A DNA stretch of 40,595 nt from Microbispora catharanthi (GTDB lineage: Bacteria > Actinomycetota > Actinomycetes > Streptosporangiales > Streptosporangiaceae), in NCBI RefSeq assembly GCF_006334915.2, contig NZ_VDMA02000041.1:1-40595 (forward strand), written 5' to 3'. The position numbers were made by a program, and so were the translations under genes. The notes below the pieces were generated by a model. It did not search any database. It was given only the letters and a program-made list of their open reading frames with translations, and was not told where the DNA came from. Positions 1 through 7,891 of this stretch are shown here, piece after piece. How positions within the stretch are numbered: the first letter of the stretch is position 1; the number at the start of each line of letters is the position of its first letter.

Positions 1-102
1 ATCGCCACCCGCTACGACAAGACTCCTGCGAGCTACCTCGCCGGCCTCCACCTCCGCGCTGCGATGATCTGGATCAAAGACCTCACCCGGACCACCCCTT
101 GA
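1..102 (+). CDS. IS5-family transposase, C-terminal end (partial)
   Basis: Only the last 33 residues lie in the window; the reading frame is open from base 1 and stops at 100-102. The translation contains RYDKTPASYLAGLHLRAAMI followed by WIKD, which I recognise as the C-terminal end typical of IS5-type DDE transposases in actinomycetes. The catalytic residues lie upstream of the window, so activity cannot be judged. Downstream (103-137) is AT-richer than the neighbourhood and contains a CCTAG/CTAGG inverted pair at 121-137. The right end of the element probably lies here, but I cannot fix the terminal inverted repeat without the left end. Confidence 0.75.
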   Translation: MATRYDKTPASYLAGLHLRAAMIWIKDLTRTTP

Positions 103-246
103 TCACAACCCGATACGCGCCCTAGTGCGTCTCTAGGAACCCTTTCAAACGCCCCGCCGAACCCCGGTCCGGAAGGTGCAAGAGAACACCAAGACCCGGC
201 TGCGACAACTGTCCCCGTCACAGACGACGACATCCGAAGGACGGAC

Positions 247-1623
247 ATGCACAGCACCATCGAAGACGCGCTGCGGGGACAGGTCGCCGGCCGGGTCCTG
301 CTTCCGGGACAGGACGGGTTCGAGGAGGAGGCCGCCGGGTTCAACCTCGCCGTGCGCCACCGGCCCGCCGTGATCGTCGCGGCGCGGGACGCCGGCGACG
401 TGGCCGCGGCCGTACGGCTCGCCGCCGCGCACGGGCTGCCCGTGGCCGTGCAGTCGACCGGCCACGGCGCCGTGCAGGCGGCCGACGGCGCGGTCCTGGT
501 CAGCACCCGTGCGATGCGGGAGGTCGTGGTGGACCCCTCCGCCCGCACCGCGACGATCGCGGCCGGTTGCACGTGGGGTGAGGTCGTCACCGCCGCGGCG
601 CCGTACGGCCTGGCCCCGCTGTGCGGCTCGGCGACCGGCGTCGGCGTGGTCGGCTTCACGCTCGGCGGCGGCATCGGGCCGATCGCGCGGACCTTCGGGT
701 TCGCGGCCGACCACGTGCGGGAGCTCACCGTCGTCACCGGGGACGGCGTGGTGCGCACCGCCGACGCGGTCCGCGAGCCCGACCTGTTCTGGGCGCTGCG
801 CGGCGGCAAGGCCGGATTCGGCGTCGTCACCTCGATCACCGTGGACCTGCTGCCGCTCACCGGCCTGTACGGCGGCGGCCTGTTCTACGCCGCCGAGGAC
901 GCCGGGCGGGTCCTGCACGCCTACCGGAGCTGGGCCGGCACGCTGCCGGAGACCACCACCACCTCGGTCGCGCTGCTGCGCCTGCCCCCGCTGCCCGAGC
1001 TGCCGCCGCAGCTCAGCGGCAGGTTCGTCGTCCACCTGCGGGTCGCCCACGTGGGGGACGGGCAGGAGGCCGAGGCGCTGCTGGCCCCGATGCGGGCCGT
1101 GGCCGAGCCGGTGCTCGACGCCGTCGGGCCCCTGCCGTACGCGGCGATCGACTCCATCCACCAGGACCCGACCCAGCCCATGCCGGTGGCGGAGCGGGGC
1201 GCGCTGCTGCGTGAGCTGACGGCGGAGACCGTCGAGGCGCTGCTCGCGGTCGCCGGCCCGGCCGCGCGGGTTCCGCTGGCCGTGGTCGAGCTCCGTCAGC
1301 TCGGCGGCGCGCTCGCCCGTCGGCCCAAGGAGCCCAACGCCGTGGGCGGGCGCGACGCCGCCTTCACGCTGCTCGCCATCGGTGCGCCGGTGCCCGAGCT
1401 GATGGACACGGCCGTCCCCGCGGCCGTACGGGCCGTGGTCGAGGCCCTCGCGCCCTGGTCGACCGGGGGCGCGCTGATCAACTTCCAGGGCGGCGCCCTG
1501 GCCCCCGAGCAGATCTCCCGGGCCTGGCCGGAGGAGACGCTGCGGCGGCTGGCGAAGCTGCGCGAGGTCTACGACCCGGCGAACCTGTTCCGCTTCGGCC
1601 ACGTCGTCCCCCGCCAGGGCTGA
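247..1623 (+). CDS. FAD-binding oxidoreductase, berberine-bridge-enzyme type
   Basis: 458 residues, the usual length for PCMH-type FAD oxidoreductases with a C-terminal BBE segment. The FAD-binding half includes the STGHGA loop; H73 is the residue that normally carries the 8-alpha-linked flavin. A Gly-rich GVGVVGFTLGGGIG stretch lies at about 131-144. The C-terminal YDPANLFRFGHVVP matches the BBE signature. C126 is near the usual second flavin link, but the spacing to the Gly motif is longer than in bicovalent enzymes, so I assume a single covalent bond. Substrate is unknown; relatives oxidise sugars, alkaloids or polyketides. GAAGG about 235 supports the ATG. The next gene starts 10 bases after the stop, suggesting co-transcription. 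The IS remnant ends about 110-145 bases upstream. Confidence 0.88.
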   Translation: MHSTIEDALRGQVAGRVLLPGQDGFEEEAAGFNLAVRHRPAVIVAARDAGDVAAAVRLAAAHGLPVAVQSTGHGAVQAADGAVLVSTRAMREVVVDPSARTATIAAGCTWGEVVTAAAPYGLAPLCGSATGVGVVGFTLGGGIGPIARTFGFAADHVRELTVVTGDGVVRTADAVREPDLFWALRGGKAGFGVVTSITVDLLPLTGLYGGGLFYAAEDAGRVLHAYRSWAGTLPETTTTSVALLRLPPLPELPPQLSGRFVVHLRVAHVGDGQEAEALLAPMRAVAEPVLDAVGPLPYAAIDSIHQDPTQPMPVAERGALLRELTAETVEALLAVAGPAARVPLAVVELRQLGGALARRPKEPNAVGGRDAAFTLLAIGAPVPELMDTAVPAAVRAVVEALAPWSTGGALINFQGGALAPEQISRAWPEETLRRLAKLREVYDPANLFRFGHVVPRQG

Positions 1624-1633
1624 GCATGGTCCT

Positions 1634-2377
1634 GTGAAGGATGCTCGTGTGCTCGGTGTCGACGCGTGCAGGGCGGGCTGGATCGGGGTGGTCCCGCCCG
1701 CCGGCTCCCGGGACGGGGGTGCGGCGCGCGCCTACTTCGCGCCCCGCGTCGCGGACCTGGTCGCCCTGGCGGACGCGGACGGCGAGGTCGACGTTGTGGC
1801 GGTGGACATGCCGATCGGCCTGCCGGATCCCTACCCCGATGCTCACTCCGGCGACCCTCAGGGCCGGACCCGCCGCCGGGCCGACGTGCTGGCCCGCGCG
1901 GAGCTCGGCCCCCGGTGGCGGTCGGTGTTCATGACACCGGTGCGCGCCGCGCTCGAGGCGGACGACTACGCCTCGGCCGTGGCCGTCAACCGCCGCCTGG
2001 CCGGCGAGGGCGTCTCCCGCCAGGCGTTCGGGCTCAAGGAGAAGCTGCTGGAGGTCGAGCGCTGGGTGCGGGAGGCGGGCAGGCGCGTCGTGGAGGTCCA
2101 CCCCGAGCTGAGCTTCGCCCGGCTCGCCGGGGCGCCTGTGCCGCATCCGAAGACGACGTGGGCGGGCGCGGAGCGGCGGCGTGAACTGCTGGCGGCGGCG
2201 GGTGTCGTGCTGGCGGGCGACCTCGGCAGGGCCGGGGCGATGGCGGGGGTGGACGACGTGCTCGACGCGGGCGCCGCCGCCTGGACGGCCCTGCGGGTGG
2301 TGTCCGGGGAGGCGCGGCCCCTGCCCGATCCTCCCGAGGTCTTCTCCGACGGCATCCCTTGCGCCATCTGGGCCTGA
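1634..2377 (+). CDS. DUF429 protein, predicted RNase H-like nuclease
   Basis: 247 residues from a GTG start. GVDACRAGWIG at 8-18 is the opening beta-strand signature of DUF429, a family predicted to adopt an RNase H-like fold. Candidate acidic active-site residues are D10, D58 (in DMPIGLPDP), E154/E158 (in EVHPELSF) and the aspartates of GVDDVLDAG near the C-terminus. The biochemical function of the family is not settled. It sits 10 bases downstream of the flavin oxidoreductase on the same strand, so a shared transcript is likely. A strong hairpin at 2408-2448 follows. Confidence 0.82.
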   Translation: MKDARVLGVDACRAGWIGVVPPAGSRDGGAARAYFAPRVADLVALADADGEVDVVAVDMPIGLPDPYPDAHSGDPQGRTRRRADVLARAELGPRWRSVFMTPVRAALEADDYASAVAVNRRLAGEGVSRQAFGLKEKLLEVERWVREAGRRVVEVHPELSFARLAGAPVPHPKTTWAGAERRRELLAAAGVVLAGDLGRAGAMAGVDDVLDAGAAAWTALRVVSGEARPLPDPPEVFSDGIPCAIWA

Positions 2378-2407
2378 CGGGCGTGCCATCCGGAGCCCGC
2401 ACGGCCA

Positions 2408-2448
2408 AGGCCGTACGCCGCGTCCCCGAGGGGTGCGGCGTACGGCCT
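2408..2448. terminator. Bidirectional hairpin terminator
   Basis: Perfect 14-bp stem AGGCCGTACGCCGC (2408-2421) pairing with 2435-2448; the loop itself can form CCCC/GGGG (2424-2433). It lies between the convergent DUF429 gene and the minus-strand SRPBCC gene. No U-tract, as is common in high-GC actinomycetes. Confidence 0.75.
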
Positions 2449-2456
2449 GGGAGATT

Positions 2457-2906
2457 TCAGGCGAGGTGCTCGGCGAGCCGGTCGAAGAACTGGAGCCAGC
2501 CCGCCTTCGCGGCCTCGGCGTGCGCCTCGTCGGTGTTGTAGCCCTCCTGCTTGAAGCTCATCTCCGTGCGGTCCCCGAGGTCGGTGAGCGTGACGGTCGC
2601 GACCGAGGCCACGGCCCCCTCCTGGTTGTCCGGGTCGCCGGTGGTGAACACCAGCCGCTCGGGCGCCGCGATCTCCCGGTAGACCCCGCCGAGAGGGGCC
2701 TTGGCGCCGTCCGGCGACACGAGGCACGCGCTCCACTCGCCGCCGGGCCGCAGGTCCATGGTGATCAGCGAGACCGGGGTGGTGAAACCGTGCGGGCCGA
2801 ACCACTCGCTGAAGCGCTCCGGCTCGGTCCACGCCTCGAAGACGGCCTCGCGGGGAGCGTCGAGGACGCGGGTGATGGTGTATTCGAGGTCAGGGGTGTT
2901 CGTCAT
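2457..2906 (-). CDS. SRPBCC (AHSA1-type) domain protein
   Basis: About 149 residues, a single START/Bet v1-like domain of the activator-of-Hsp90-ATPase-homologue type. Typical features are the opening TITRVLDAPREAVFEAWTEP strand-helix and the ERFSEWFGP segment that follows it. The C-terminal helix is GWLQFFDRLAEHLA. These proteins form a hydrophobic cavity; the ligand is unknown. I chose the ATG at 2906 because AAGGG lies 7 bases before it; the ATG at 2912 would overlap the ribosome-binding site. It is the third gene of a minus-strand ArsR-SRPBCC-SRPBCC unit, a very common arrangement in actinobacteria. Confidence 0.85.
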   Translation of the reverse strand: MTNTPDLEYTITRVLDAPREAVFEAWTEPERFSEWFGPHGFTTPVSLITMDLRPGGEWSACLVSPDGAKAPLGGVYREIAAPERLVFTTGDPDNQEGAVASVATVTLTDLGDRTEMSFKQEGYNTDEAHAEAAKAGWLQFFDRLAEHLA

Positions 2907-2957
2907 CGTCATGCCCTTCGTGGTCAGGAGTTCGGACGTGCGTTTTCGCGGGGAGGG

Positions 2958-3713
2958 TCAGGGGAAGAGCCGGGAGAGCCAGGACCGCCAGGCGGCCTCG
3001 ACGTGCTCCTGGTCGGCGTCCTCGGCGAAGACGTGGTGCCCGAGGACCACCACGTTGCCCCGCTGCGGACCGGAGTGGATGAACCGGTAGAGCCCGTCGG
3101 CGGTCCGCAGGCCGAGGAAGGTCGGGAAGCCGGTGTAGTCGACCACCCCGTCCTCCGGCGCCAGCCCGTCCACCGCGAGCCGCACGGGGTCGCCCAGCCG
3201 GACCGTGGCGGGCAGGCCCAGCGCGTCCTTGATCGCCGCCCAGGCCGGCGCGTTCTCGGCCGCCTGGGGGCGCACGGCGGACACGACCGTGGCCGGGCGC
3301 CCGCGGAAGTACGTGAGGTACTGCGCGAGCTTGTGCAGGTACATGTCCCAGCCGACGCCCATCGCCTCGAACTCGGTCTCCCAGTCGTCGCCGAGGAAGC
3401 CGTGCTGGACCAGGCGCAGGACCGTGCTGCCGTGGTCGCGTCCCTCGATGAGGTACTCCATCGCCATGAACGTGCCGTCGGGGTTCTCGTCACCGCGGTA
3501 CGCGAACCGCTTGCCGGGCTCGTACCCGGTCACGGTGGAGCCCTCGCTGTTGCCGAACATGGTGAACCGGCCGCGGCCGCCCTCGACGGGCTCGATCTCG
3601 GTGCGTCCCATGAACCAGGAGTCGATGCCGGGGCCGGTGGCGATCGCGTCCCAGACCTGCTCGGGGGTCGCGTCCAGCTCGATTTCCTTGCGCAGTTCGA
3701 ACTCGTGGGGCAC
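2958..3713 (-). CDS. SRPBCC domain protein (polyketide cyclase/START-like)
   Basis: 251 residues from a GTG start 3 bases after the ArsR stop, so translation is probably coupled. The N-terminal 140 residues form an AHSA1-like SRPBCC domain (EIELDATPEQVWDAIATGPG, then a second strand set with FAYRGDENPDG). The C-terminal 100 residues (from about AAENAPAWAAIKDALG) are an extra segment often seen in the ArsR-linked members; it may be a second, degenerate copy. No catalytic motif is expected. The function is probably binding of a small hydrophobic molecule, but the ligand is not known. Confidence 0.82.
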   Translation of the reverse strand: MPHEFELRKEIELDATPEQVWDAIATGPGIDSWFMGRTEIEPVEGGRGRFTMFGNSEGSTVTGYEPGKRFAYRGDENPDGTFMAMEYLIEGRDHGSTVLRLVQHGFLGDDWETEFEAMGVGWDMYLHKLAQYLTYFRGRPATVVSAVRPQAAENAPAWAAIKDALGLPATVRLGDPVRLAVDGLAPEDGVVDYTGFPTFLGLRTADGLYRFIHSGPQRGNVVVLGHHVFAEDADQEHVEAAWRSWLSRLFP

Positions 3714-3716
3714 GCT

Positions 3717-4319
3717 TCAGCGCTCCTCTATGTCGGCCGTCCGGGGGACGGCGGGATGAACGGCGACGACCAGACGGTGCTCGCGCCCGCCTTCGGCCGA
3801 ATCGTCGTGGTATTTGCTCACGAGCGCGGCGACGGCGGCCGACAGCTCCTCGGCGAACGCGGCCCGGTCGGCGGCCGAGGCGAAGCGCACCCGGCCGTCG
3901 ATGGCGAACGTCGCGAGCTTCTTGCGTGCCTGGGACGCTCCGACGATCAGCGTGCCCACGTCGCGTACGAGCTGGGCGGCGAGCGCCAGCAGCCACCGCG
4001 CCGACAGCCGGTCGGGTGCGCGTGACGGATCGGGCGCGACCGACGCCAGCGCGGCGGGAGAGATCACGAACGACGCCGCCGTCGCCCGCATGACCCGCTC
4101 GTTGACGTTGCCCTTGCGGCGCTCCTCGACCAGCTCCACGAGGCCGTGCCGCTCCAGGGTCTTGAGATGGTAGTTCACCTTCTGCCTCGGCAGCCCCACC
4201 TTGGCTGCCAGCATGGTCGCCGAGCTGGGCTCCGTCAGCTCGGCGAGCAACCGCGCCCGCATCGGATCCAGGGAGGCCTCCGCCGCCGCCGGATCCTCGA
4301 TCACCGCCACGTCTTTCAT
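3717..4319 (-). CDS. ArsR-type winged-helix transcriptional regulator
   Basis: 200 residues. The N-terminal half is a winged helix: DPMRARLLAELTEPSSATML, then KVGLPRQKVNYHLKTLERHG as the recognition helix, followed by a basic wing (EERRKGNVNERV). No metal-binding cysteine motif, so it belongs to the non-metal ArsR-like group. The C-terminal half is helical and probably mediates dimerisation or ligand binding. It heads the SRPBCC operon and probably autoregulates through the GACAAA/TTTGTC palindrome at 4338-4353. The distance from that site leaves almost no 5' leader. A weaker GGAGG lies 14 bases before the ATG. Confidence 0.85.
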   Translation of the reverse strand: MKDVAVIEDPAAAEASLDPMRARLLAELTEPSSATMLAAKVGLPRQKVNYHLKTLERHGLVELVEERRKGNVNERVMRATAASFVISPAALASVAPDPSRAPDRLSARWLLALAAQLVRDVGTLIVGASQARKKLATFAIDGRVRFASAADRAAFAEELSAAVAALVSKYHDDSAEGGREHRLVVAVHPAVPRTADIEER

Positions 4320-4337
4320 ACCTCAAGGATGGCCTCC

Positions 4338-4353
4338 GACAAACTATTTTGTC
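4338..4353. promoter_or_regulatory. Candidate ArsR operator overlapping -35
   Basis: Perfect inverted repeat GACAAA-CTAT-TTTGTC, about 20 bases upstream of the ArsR start. On the minus strand TTGACA (4355-4350) is a consensus -35 that overlaps the palindrome. The expected -10 position (4332-4327) reads CCATCC, a poor match. Binding would block the promoter. Confidence 0.5.
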
Positions 4354-4449
4354 AAGGCAAAGAGAGGTGTCGGTGTCGAACCCGCACTGGTGCGGTCCTC
4401 CACCTCCGCATCGGCGATTCACTCCAAGAAGGCGAACAGGAGGGTTCGT

Positions 4450-4965
4450 ATGGGCAGGCGCAGGAACGAAATGACTGCCGTCGAGGCGCTGACCGTGGCG
4501 CTCACCACGGTCGGCACCTTCCAGGGTTACGTGCAGCATGCCGACGCCAAGGTCACTACCGTCACCACCGTGCACCTCGGGGCAGCGGCCGTGGCGGCCA
4601 CACAGATGGGGGCGTTGGCCAGCCTGCGAGCACCGGGAGCGCCTATCGCACTGGGCGTGGTCGCCGTTGTTCTGGTCGCGCTCTATGTCGCGGGGTTCCT
4701 CGTCGCCGGCTATCACCTCGTCCAGGGCTTGCGTCCTCGCCTGGGCGGACCTGGCGGGCCGAACAGGTTCGGCCTGGCCGGTCCTCGAAGTGGATCGTCG
4801 GGGGTGAGCGTCGCGCAGCAGGAACGGGAGGCATGGCTCCTCGTGAGCACGCTGGCCGAACTGAGCCGTGAGAAGCACCGCAGGGTGGGACGAGCGCTGC
4901 CGTGGACGGCCCTCATGCTCGTCTCCACCCTGCTGTGGCTTGCGCTGGGAGCGCTCTACGGCTGA
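4450..4965 (+). CDS. PycTM-like (Pycsar effector type) membrane protein
   Basis: 171 residues. N-terminal helix, then HADAK (30-34) leading into hydrophobic segments at about 35-58 and 67-90, a cytoplasmic linker, a helix ending SREKHRR, and a last transmembrane segment at about 149-170. The ADAK signature entering a transmembrane pair plus a C-terminal ExxxEK-helix/TM matches PycTM (formerly DUF5706), the membrane-damaging effector of Pycsar anti-phage systems. That family opens on binding a cyclic pyrimidine nucleotide. The start is set by AGGAGGG at 4438-4444, 5 bases upstream; the longer frame to 4201 has no site. It ends tail-to-tail with the minus-strand gene, overlapping 10 bases. No cyclase lies beside it on the same strand; the only candidate is the cyclase-like gene at 7891-8703. 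Confidence 0.6.
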   Translation: MGRRRNEMTAVEALTVALTTVGTFQGYVQHADAKVTTVTTVHLGAAAVAATQMGALASLRAPGAPIALGVVAVVLVALYVAGFLVAGYHLVQGLRPRLGGPGGPNRFGLAGPRSGSSGVSVAQQEREAWLLVSTLAELSREKHRRVGRALPWTALMLVSTLLWLALGALYG

Positions 4966-5726
4966 CCGAAGCCGCTCGGCAGCAGCGGGTCGGGGTCAAG
5001 GGGCGGCACCGCCAATCCGAGCGCGGTCATCGCGCTCCGCAGAGCGCTCTCACTGCCGACGATGAGTTCGTAGACGTCGCCCTGCCGATGAGAGCTCACC
5101 AGCTTGTCGAGTTTGTCGATGAAGTGGGCGGCGGTGTCCTCGCCCTTGTCGAGCATCTCCGCAATGATCGCCGCCTTGGCTTGGGGCTGCTCGGCCAGTC
5201 TCACGGCGTACCTCGTCAGGTCGCTCCTGCGGGCCCCGGCCAGGAAACGCTCCCAGGCGAGGCGCACCTCCTCGGCGGTCTCCGCGCGGCGCTTCGCCTC
5301 CGCGACCTCGCAGTCGACCTGATAGAGGCGGCGTGCGCGGTCTCGGAGCAACTGGCGCACCTCTTCAGAGGGCCTTACCTCGGCCCGTGCCGTCCACCGC
5401 AGGATCACACGCCTGTCATGTCGCGACAGCCGGCCGAGGAAATCGTCGAGGACGCTGTTCACCTCACGTTCGGCGTCCTCGGATTGGTACGGCGAGTGCC
5501 TCCGCGCGATCGCACGAGTCTCGGCGCGAACGCGTCCCTGGACGTGGTCGCGCTCGGCCGCGTCGGGACCTGCCTGCCAGCGCCGGCCCACAGCGGACCA
5601 CGCGAGGGAGACCGTGACGTCGAAGTCGAAGACGTCTCCTCGCGCCGGGGCGGTGAACGAGAGCTCGTTCACATCCTCCGCGGTCTCCTCACCAGTAGTG
5701 GGCATGCTGTAACGGATGAGCCACAT
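4956..5726 (-). CDS. Unrecognised protein, beta-rich N-terminus plus coiled coil
   Basis: 256 residues, ATG 5 bases after the NTPase stop, so almost certainly translated from the same mRNA. I do not recognise the family with confidence. Residues about 20-50 look beta-rich (FTAPARGDVFDFDVTVSLAW). Residues about 60-190 are strongly helical with alternating Arg/Glu (VRQLLRDRARRLYQVDCEVA, AKRRAETAEEVRLAWERFL). The order 'strands, then a long charged helix' is reminiscent of SPFH/band-7 proteins, but no membrane anchor is visible. It could be a scaffold for the neighbouring NTPase. The last ten bases overlap the convergent PycTM-like gene. Confidence 0.8.
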   Translation of the reverse strand: MWLIRYSMPTTGEETAEDVNELSFTAPARGDVFDFDVTVSLAWSAVGRRWQAGPDAAERDHVQGRVRAETRAIARRHSPYQSEDAEREVNSVLDDFLGRLSRHDRRVILRWTARAEVRPSEEVRQLLRDRARRLYQVDCEVAEAKRRAETAEEVRLAWERFLAGARRSDLTRYAVRLAEQPQAKAAIIAEMLDKGEDTAAHFIDKLDKLVSSHRQGDVYELIVGSESALRSAMTALGLAVPPLDPDPLLPSGFGQP

Positions 5727-5731
5727 GATGC

Positions 5732-7891
5732 TCAACTCCCTTCGACGAGCTCGGCGAGCCGGCCCGCGAGCCCGGCGTCGATCTCTCCGGTCCGGTGCCA
5801 GAGCCGGAGGTGAAACAACAGGGGTGCCCGGACGTCGACGGGCGGCCTGGTGAGGACCTCGGAGAGGACGCCGCGGACCCCGGCGTCCGTCTCCCACGTC
5901 GCGAGCCAGTCGCCCAGCACGCTCCACGCCTCCGGTGTGAGAGCGGCCCCGGTGTCCTTGGTGACGGCCAGGTCCAGGATGTGTCGCCAGAGAGCGACTA
6001 GGTCGACGGCCGCGCCGGGATCCGCTGCGAGATCGAGGACCTTGGCCCCTTCGGGAGGGGCGAGCATCCGCACGAACGCGAGAGCCGCGGCGCTTGTGAG
6101 GCCAGGTAGATCGCTTTGGGCCGACCATTGGGCGAGGGCGGCGATGATCCTCCTGGTGTTGTCGGGGACATCGCCGACACCGCTCCGATGGGACGCTCTG
6201 TTGCTCCCGAGTTGGTGGATTTGCGCGATAGAGAGGGCGACACGCTGTGGAAAAGCCCGCGCATTGGTCTTCGCGATGGTGGCGAGGGCCCGGAGCGCCT
6301 CATCGACCCAGTAGGCGCCCAGCCACGACCCGAGGGCCCGGATGACGACGGACTGTTCTTTGCGGCTGCCTCGGGCCCAGCGCCCTAGGCACTCGAAGAC
6401 ACGCGCGGTCAGATCGGGGTCCTTGGCCGCCGAGCCCAAGGTCCAGGCCGCCAGCTCGTGGGTCAGGTACCGCTCGCTCTGGCACCATGCGCTCAGAAAA
6501 CGTCGCTGGATGGCTGGGAAGTCGTAGGTCGCCAGCAGACCGATTGCTTGGGCCGCCCGCATCTGGACGCCAGGATCCTTGTCCTCGGTCAGCTCGCCTA
6601 GCCAGGTGAGCAGGGGCTCGTGAATCGTGGGCTGTTCCTCCCAGACCACGCGGAGGACGGTTCCGGCCATGCTCGGATCGGGGAAGTCGACAACCTGCCC
6701 ATCTCCGCCTCGTCTGGGTGACAGCAGAGTGATCTCCGCAAAGCCGAGCCAGTCGCTGAGCTGCTCCCAGACGTGCGGCTGGGGCGGTTGCTCAATCGTC
6801 GTCTGCCGAGCCAGCTCCTCCTCGATCAGCGTGGCCAGCTTCACGGTCTGGGCGGCCACGACGGCCGATGGCGCTCCACGCAACACCGCACTGGCGATCA
6901 TGAAGCAGCGTGCCCTGCGGGGAGTCTCCACCGCGAGGAGGTCCTGCGCTTTCCGGCGCCGCTGCTCGGGCAGGCTGTCCAAAATCTCGTCGAGCGATCG
7001 GTCTTCCAGCAACCCTCTGGCCACCCGCAGGGCGAGCTCTCGCGCCTTGCGGGGGCACCGGTAGCCCGCCAGCGTCTCCCGGACCAGTTCGTCGGCCGCC
7101 GTCTTGCTGGCCCACTCCTGGGGATGGGCCTCGCCGCCCTCGTGTAACTCGTGAGCCAGCCAGTTGACGAAAATCTGATCCATCGGTGGCGGCTCGTGGT
7201 CGACGGCCCAGTCATGTTCGGGGAACTCGGGGCTGGCCAGGACGACGACGCGGGCGCGGGCTCGTTCGGCCGTCCTCCGGAGGTGCCCAAGCATCTGGTC
7301 GGGGCGACCGTTCCAGGTCGCATCGTCGCCGACCTGGAGCAGATATCCAGTCGCCTCGCGCAGGTCGCCCGGAGCGAGGTGGAGAGGGTTCCCGCTCATC
7401 TGCAGCCAGGCGAGACGGCCGTCGTCACCGCTCCAGCGTGCGAGGGCGGCCAGGGCGGTGGTCGGCTGCCCGGCCCGTCGCTCACCGCGCAGCAGCAGCA
7501 CATGCTCGCTGTCGAGACGCGCGAGCAGTTCGCCGTACGACTTGGTCGGGACGTGACAGCGCCGGATGACGCCGACCTCGCGTGCCGACACGGCCACAGT
7601 GAACACGGCCCTGTCCTCCGCGGTCACGCCGAAGAAGTACTGGTCGCGTCCTGCCGCGTTGACCGTTCCGCCGTCGGTCGCCCGGTGCGAGGCACCTCCG
7701 ATGTCGTCGCCGCCGATAACGGTGTCGGCGTAAAGCGCGTCGAGGTTCTGCGCGGAGATGCGACTCTGCCGCTTCTGCTCGCTGAGCTCCTCATGCAGGT
7801 CACGCTGGGTGTTCTGCTCCGCGCCACCGTCCGGTCCGCGCTCCTTCTCGCCGGGTGTCGGTTCGATGGCCGGGGCTTCTTGCTCCGCCAT
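5732..7891 (-). CDS. Degenerate STAND/AAA-like NTPase with HEAT-like C-terminus
   Basis: 719 residues. Order: a charged, disordered leader (1-45); a Gly/Asn-rich motif (58-89) nearly identical to the C-terminus of the upstream protein; an NTPase-like domain (about 115-330); then repeated helical pairs (about 400-700) resembling HEAT repeats, e.g. EDKDPGVQMRAAQAIGLLAT. The P-loop position reads GERRAGQPTT (136-145), so the Walker A Lys is Gln. The Walker B position reads RVVVLASPE (214-222) without the usual Asp/Glu pair, so ATP hydrolysis is doubtful. The ATG overlaps the cyclase-like stop by one base (TGATG), showing coupling. By architecture it looks like a scaffold/sensor of a conflict system; the precise family is uncertain. 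Confidence 0.8.
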   Translation of the reverse strand: MAEQEAPAIEPTPGEKERGPDGGAEQNTQRDLHEELSEQKRQSRISAQNLDALYADTVIGGDDIGGASHRATDGGTVNAAGRDQYFFGVTAEDRAVFTVAVSAREVGVIRRCHVPTKSYGELLARLDSEHVLLLRGERRAGQPTTALAALARWSGDDGRLAWLQMSGNPLHLAPGDLREATGYLLQVGDDATWNGRPDQMLGHLRRTAERARARVVVLASPEFPEHDWAVDHEPPPMDQIFVNWLAHELHEGGEAHPQEWASKTAADELVRETLAGYRCPRKARELALRVARGLLEDRSLDEILDSLPEQRRRKAQDLLAVETPRRARCFMIASAVLRGAPSAVVAAQTVKLATLIEEELARQTTIEQPPQPHVWEQLSDWLGFAEITLLSPRRGGDGQVVDFPDPSMAGTVLRVVWEEQPTIHEPLLTWLGELTEDKDPGVQMRAAQAIGLLATYDFPAIQRRFLSAWCQSERYLTHELAAWTLGSAAKDPDLTARVFECLGRWARGSRKEQSVVIRALGSWLGAYWVDEALRALATIAKTNARAFPQRVALSIAQIHQLGSNRASHRSGVGDVPDNTRRIIAALAQWSAQSDLPGLTSAAALAFVRMLAPPEGAKVLDLAADPGAAVDLVALWRHILDLAVTKDTGAALTPEAWSVLGDWLATWETDAGVRGVLSEVLTRPPVDVRAPLLFHLRLWHRTGEIDAGLAGRLAELVEGS
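7625..7720 (-). other. Shared Gly/Asn motif, NTPase copy
   Basis: Encodes residues 58-89 of the NTPase-like protein: GDDIGGASHRA, a 5-residue variable stretch, then VNAAGRDQ. Without gaps it matches the C-terminal motif of the cyclase-like protein at 18 of 24 positions. Confidence 0.8.

Noticed and set aside
247..1623. Bicovalent flavin attachment through C126
   Set aside because: Spacing from C126 to the Gly motif differs from known bicovalent enzymes; only H73 is supported.
4201..4449. Longer N-terminus of the PycTM-like protein
   Set aside because: Overlaps the ArsR gene, and the ATG at 4450 has an ideal AGGAGGG.
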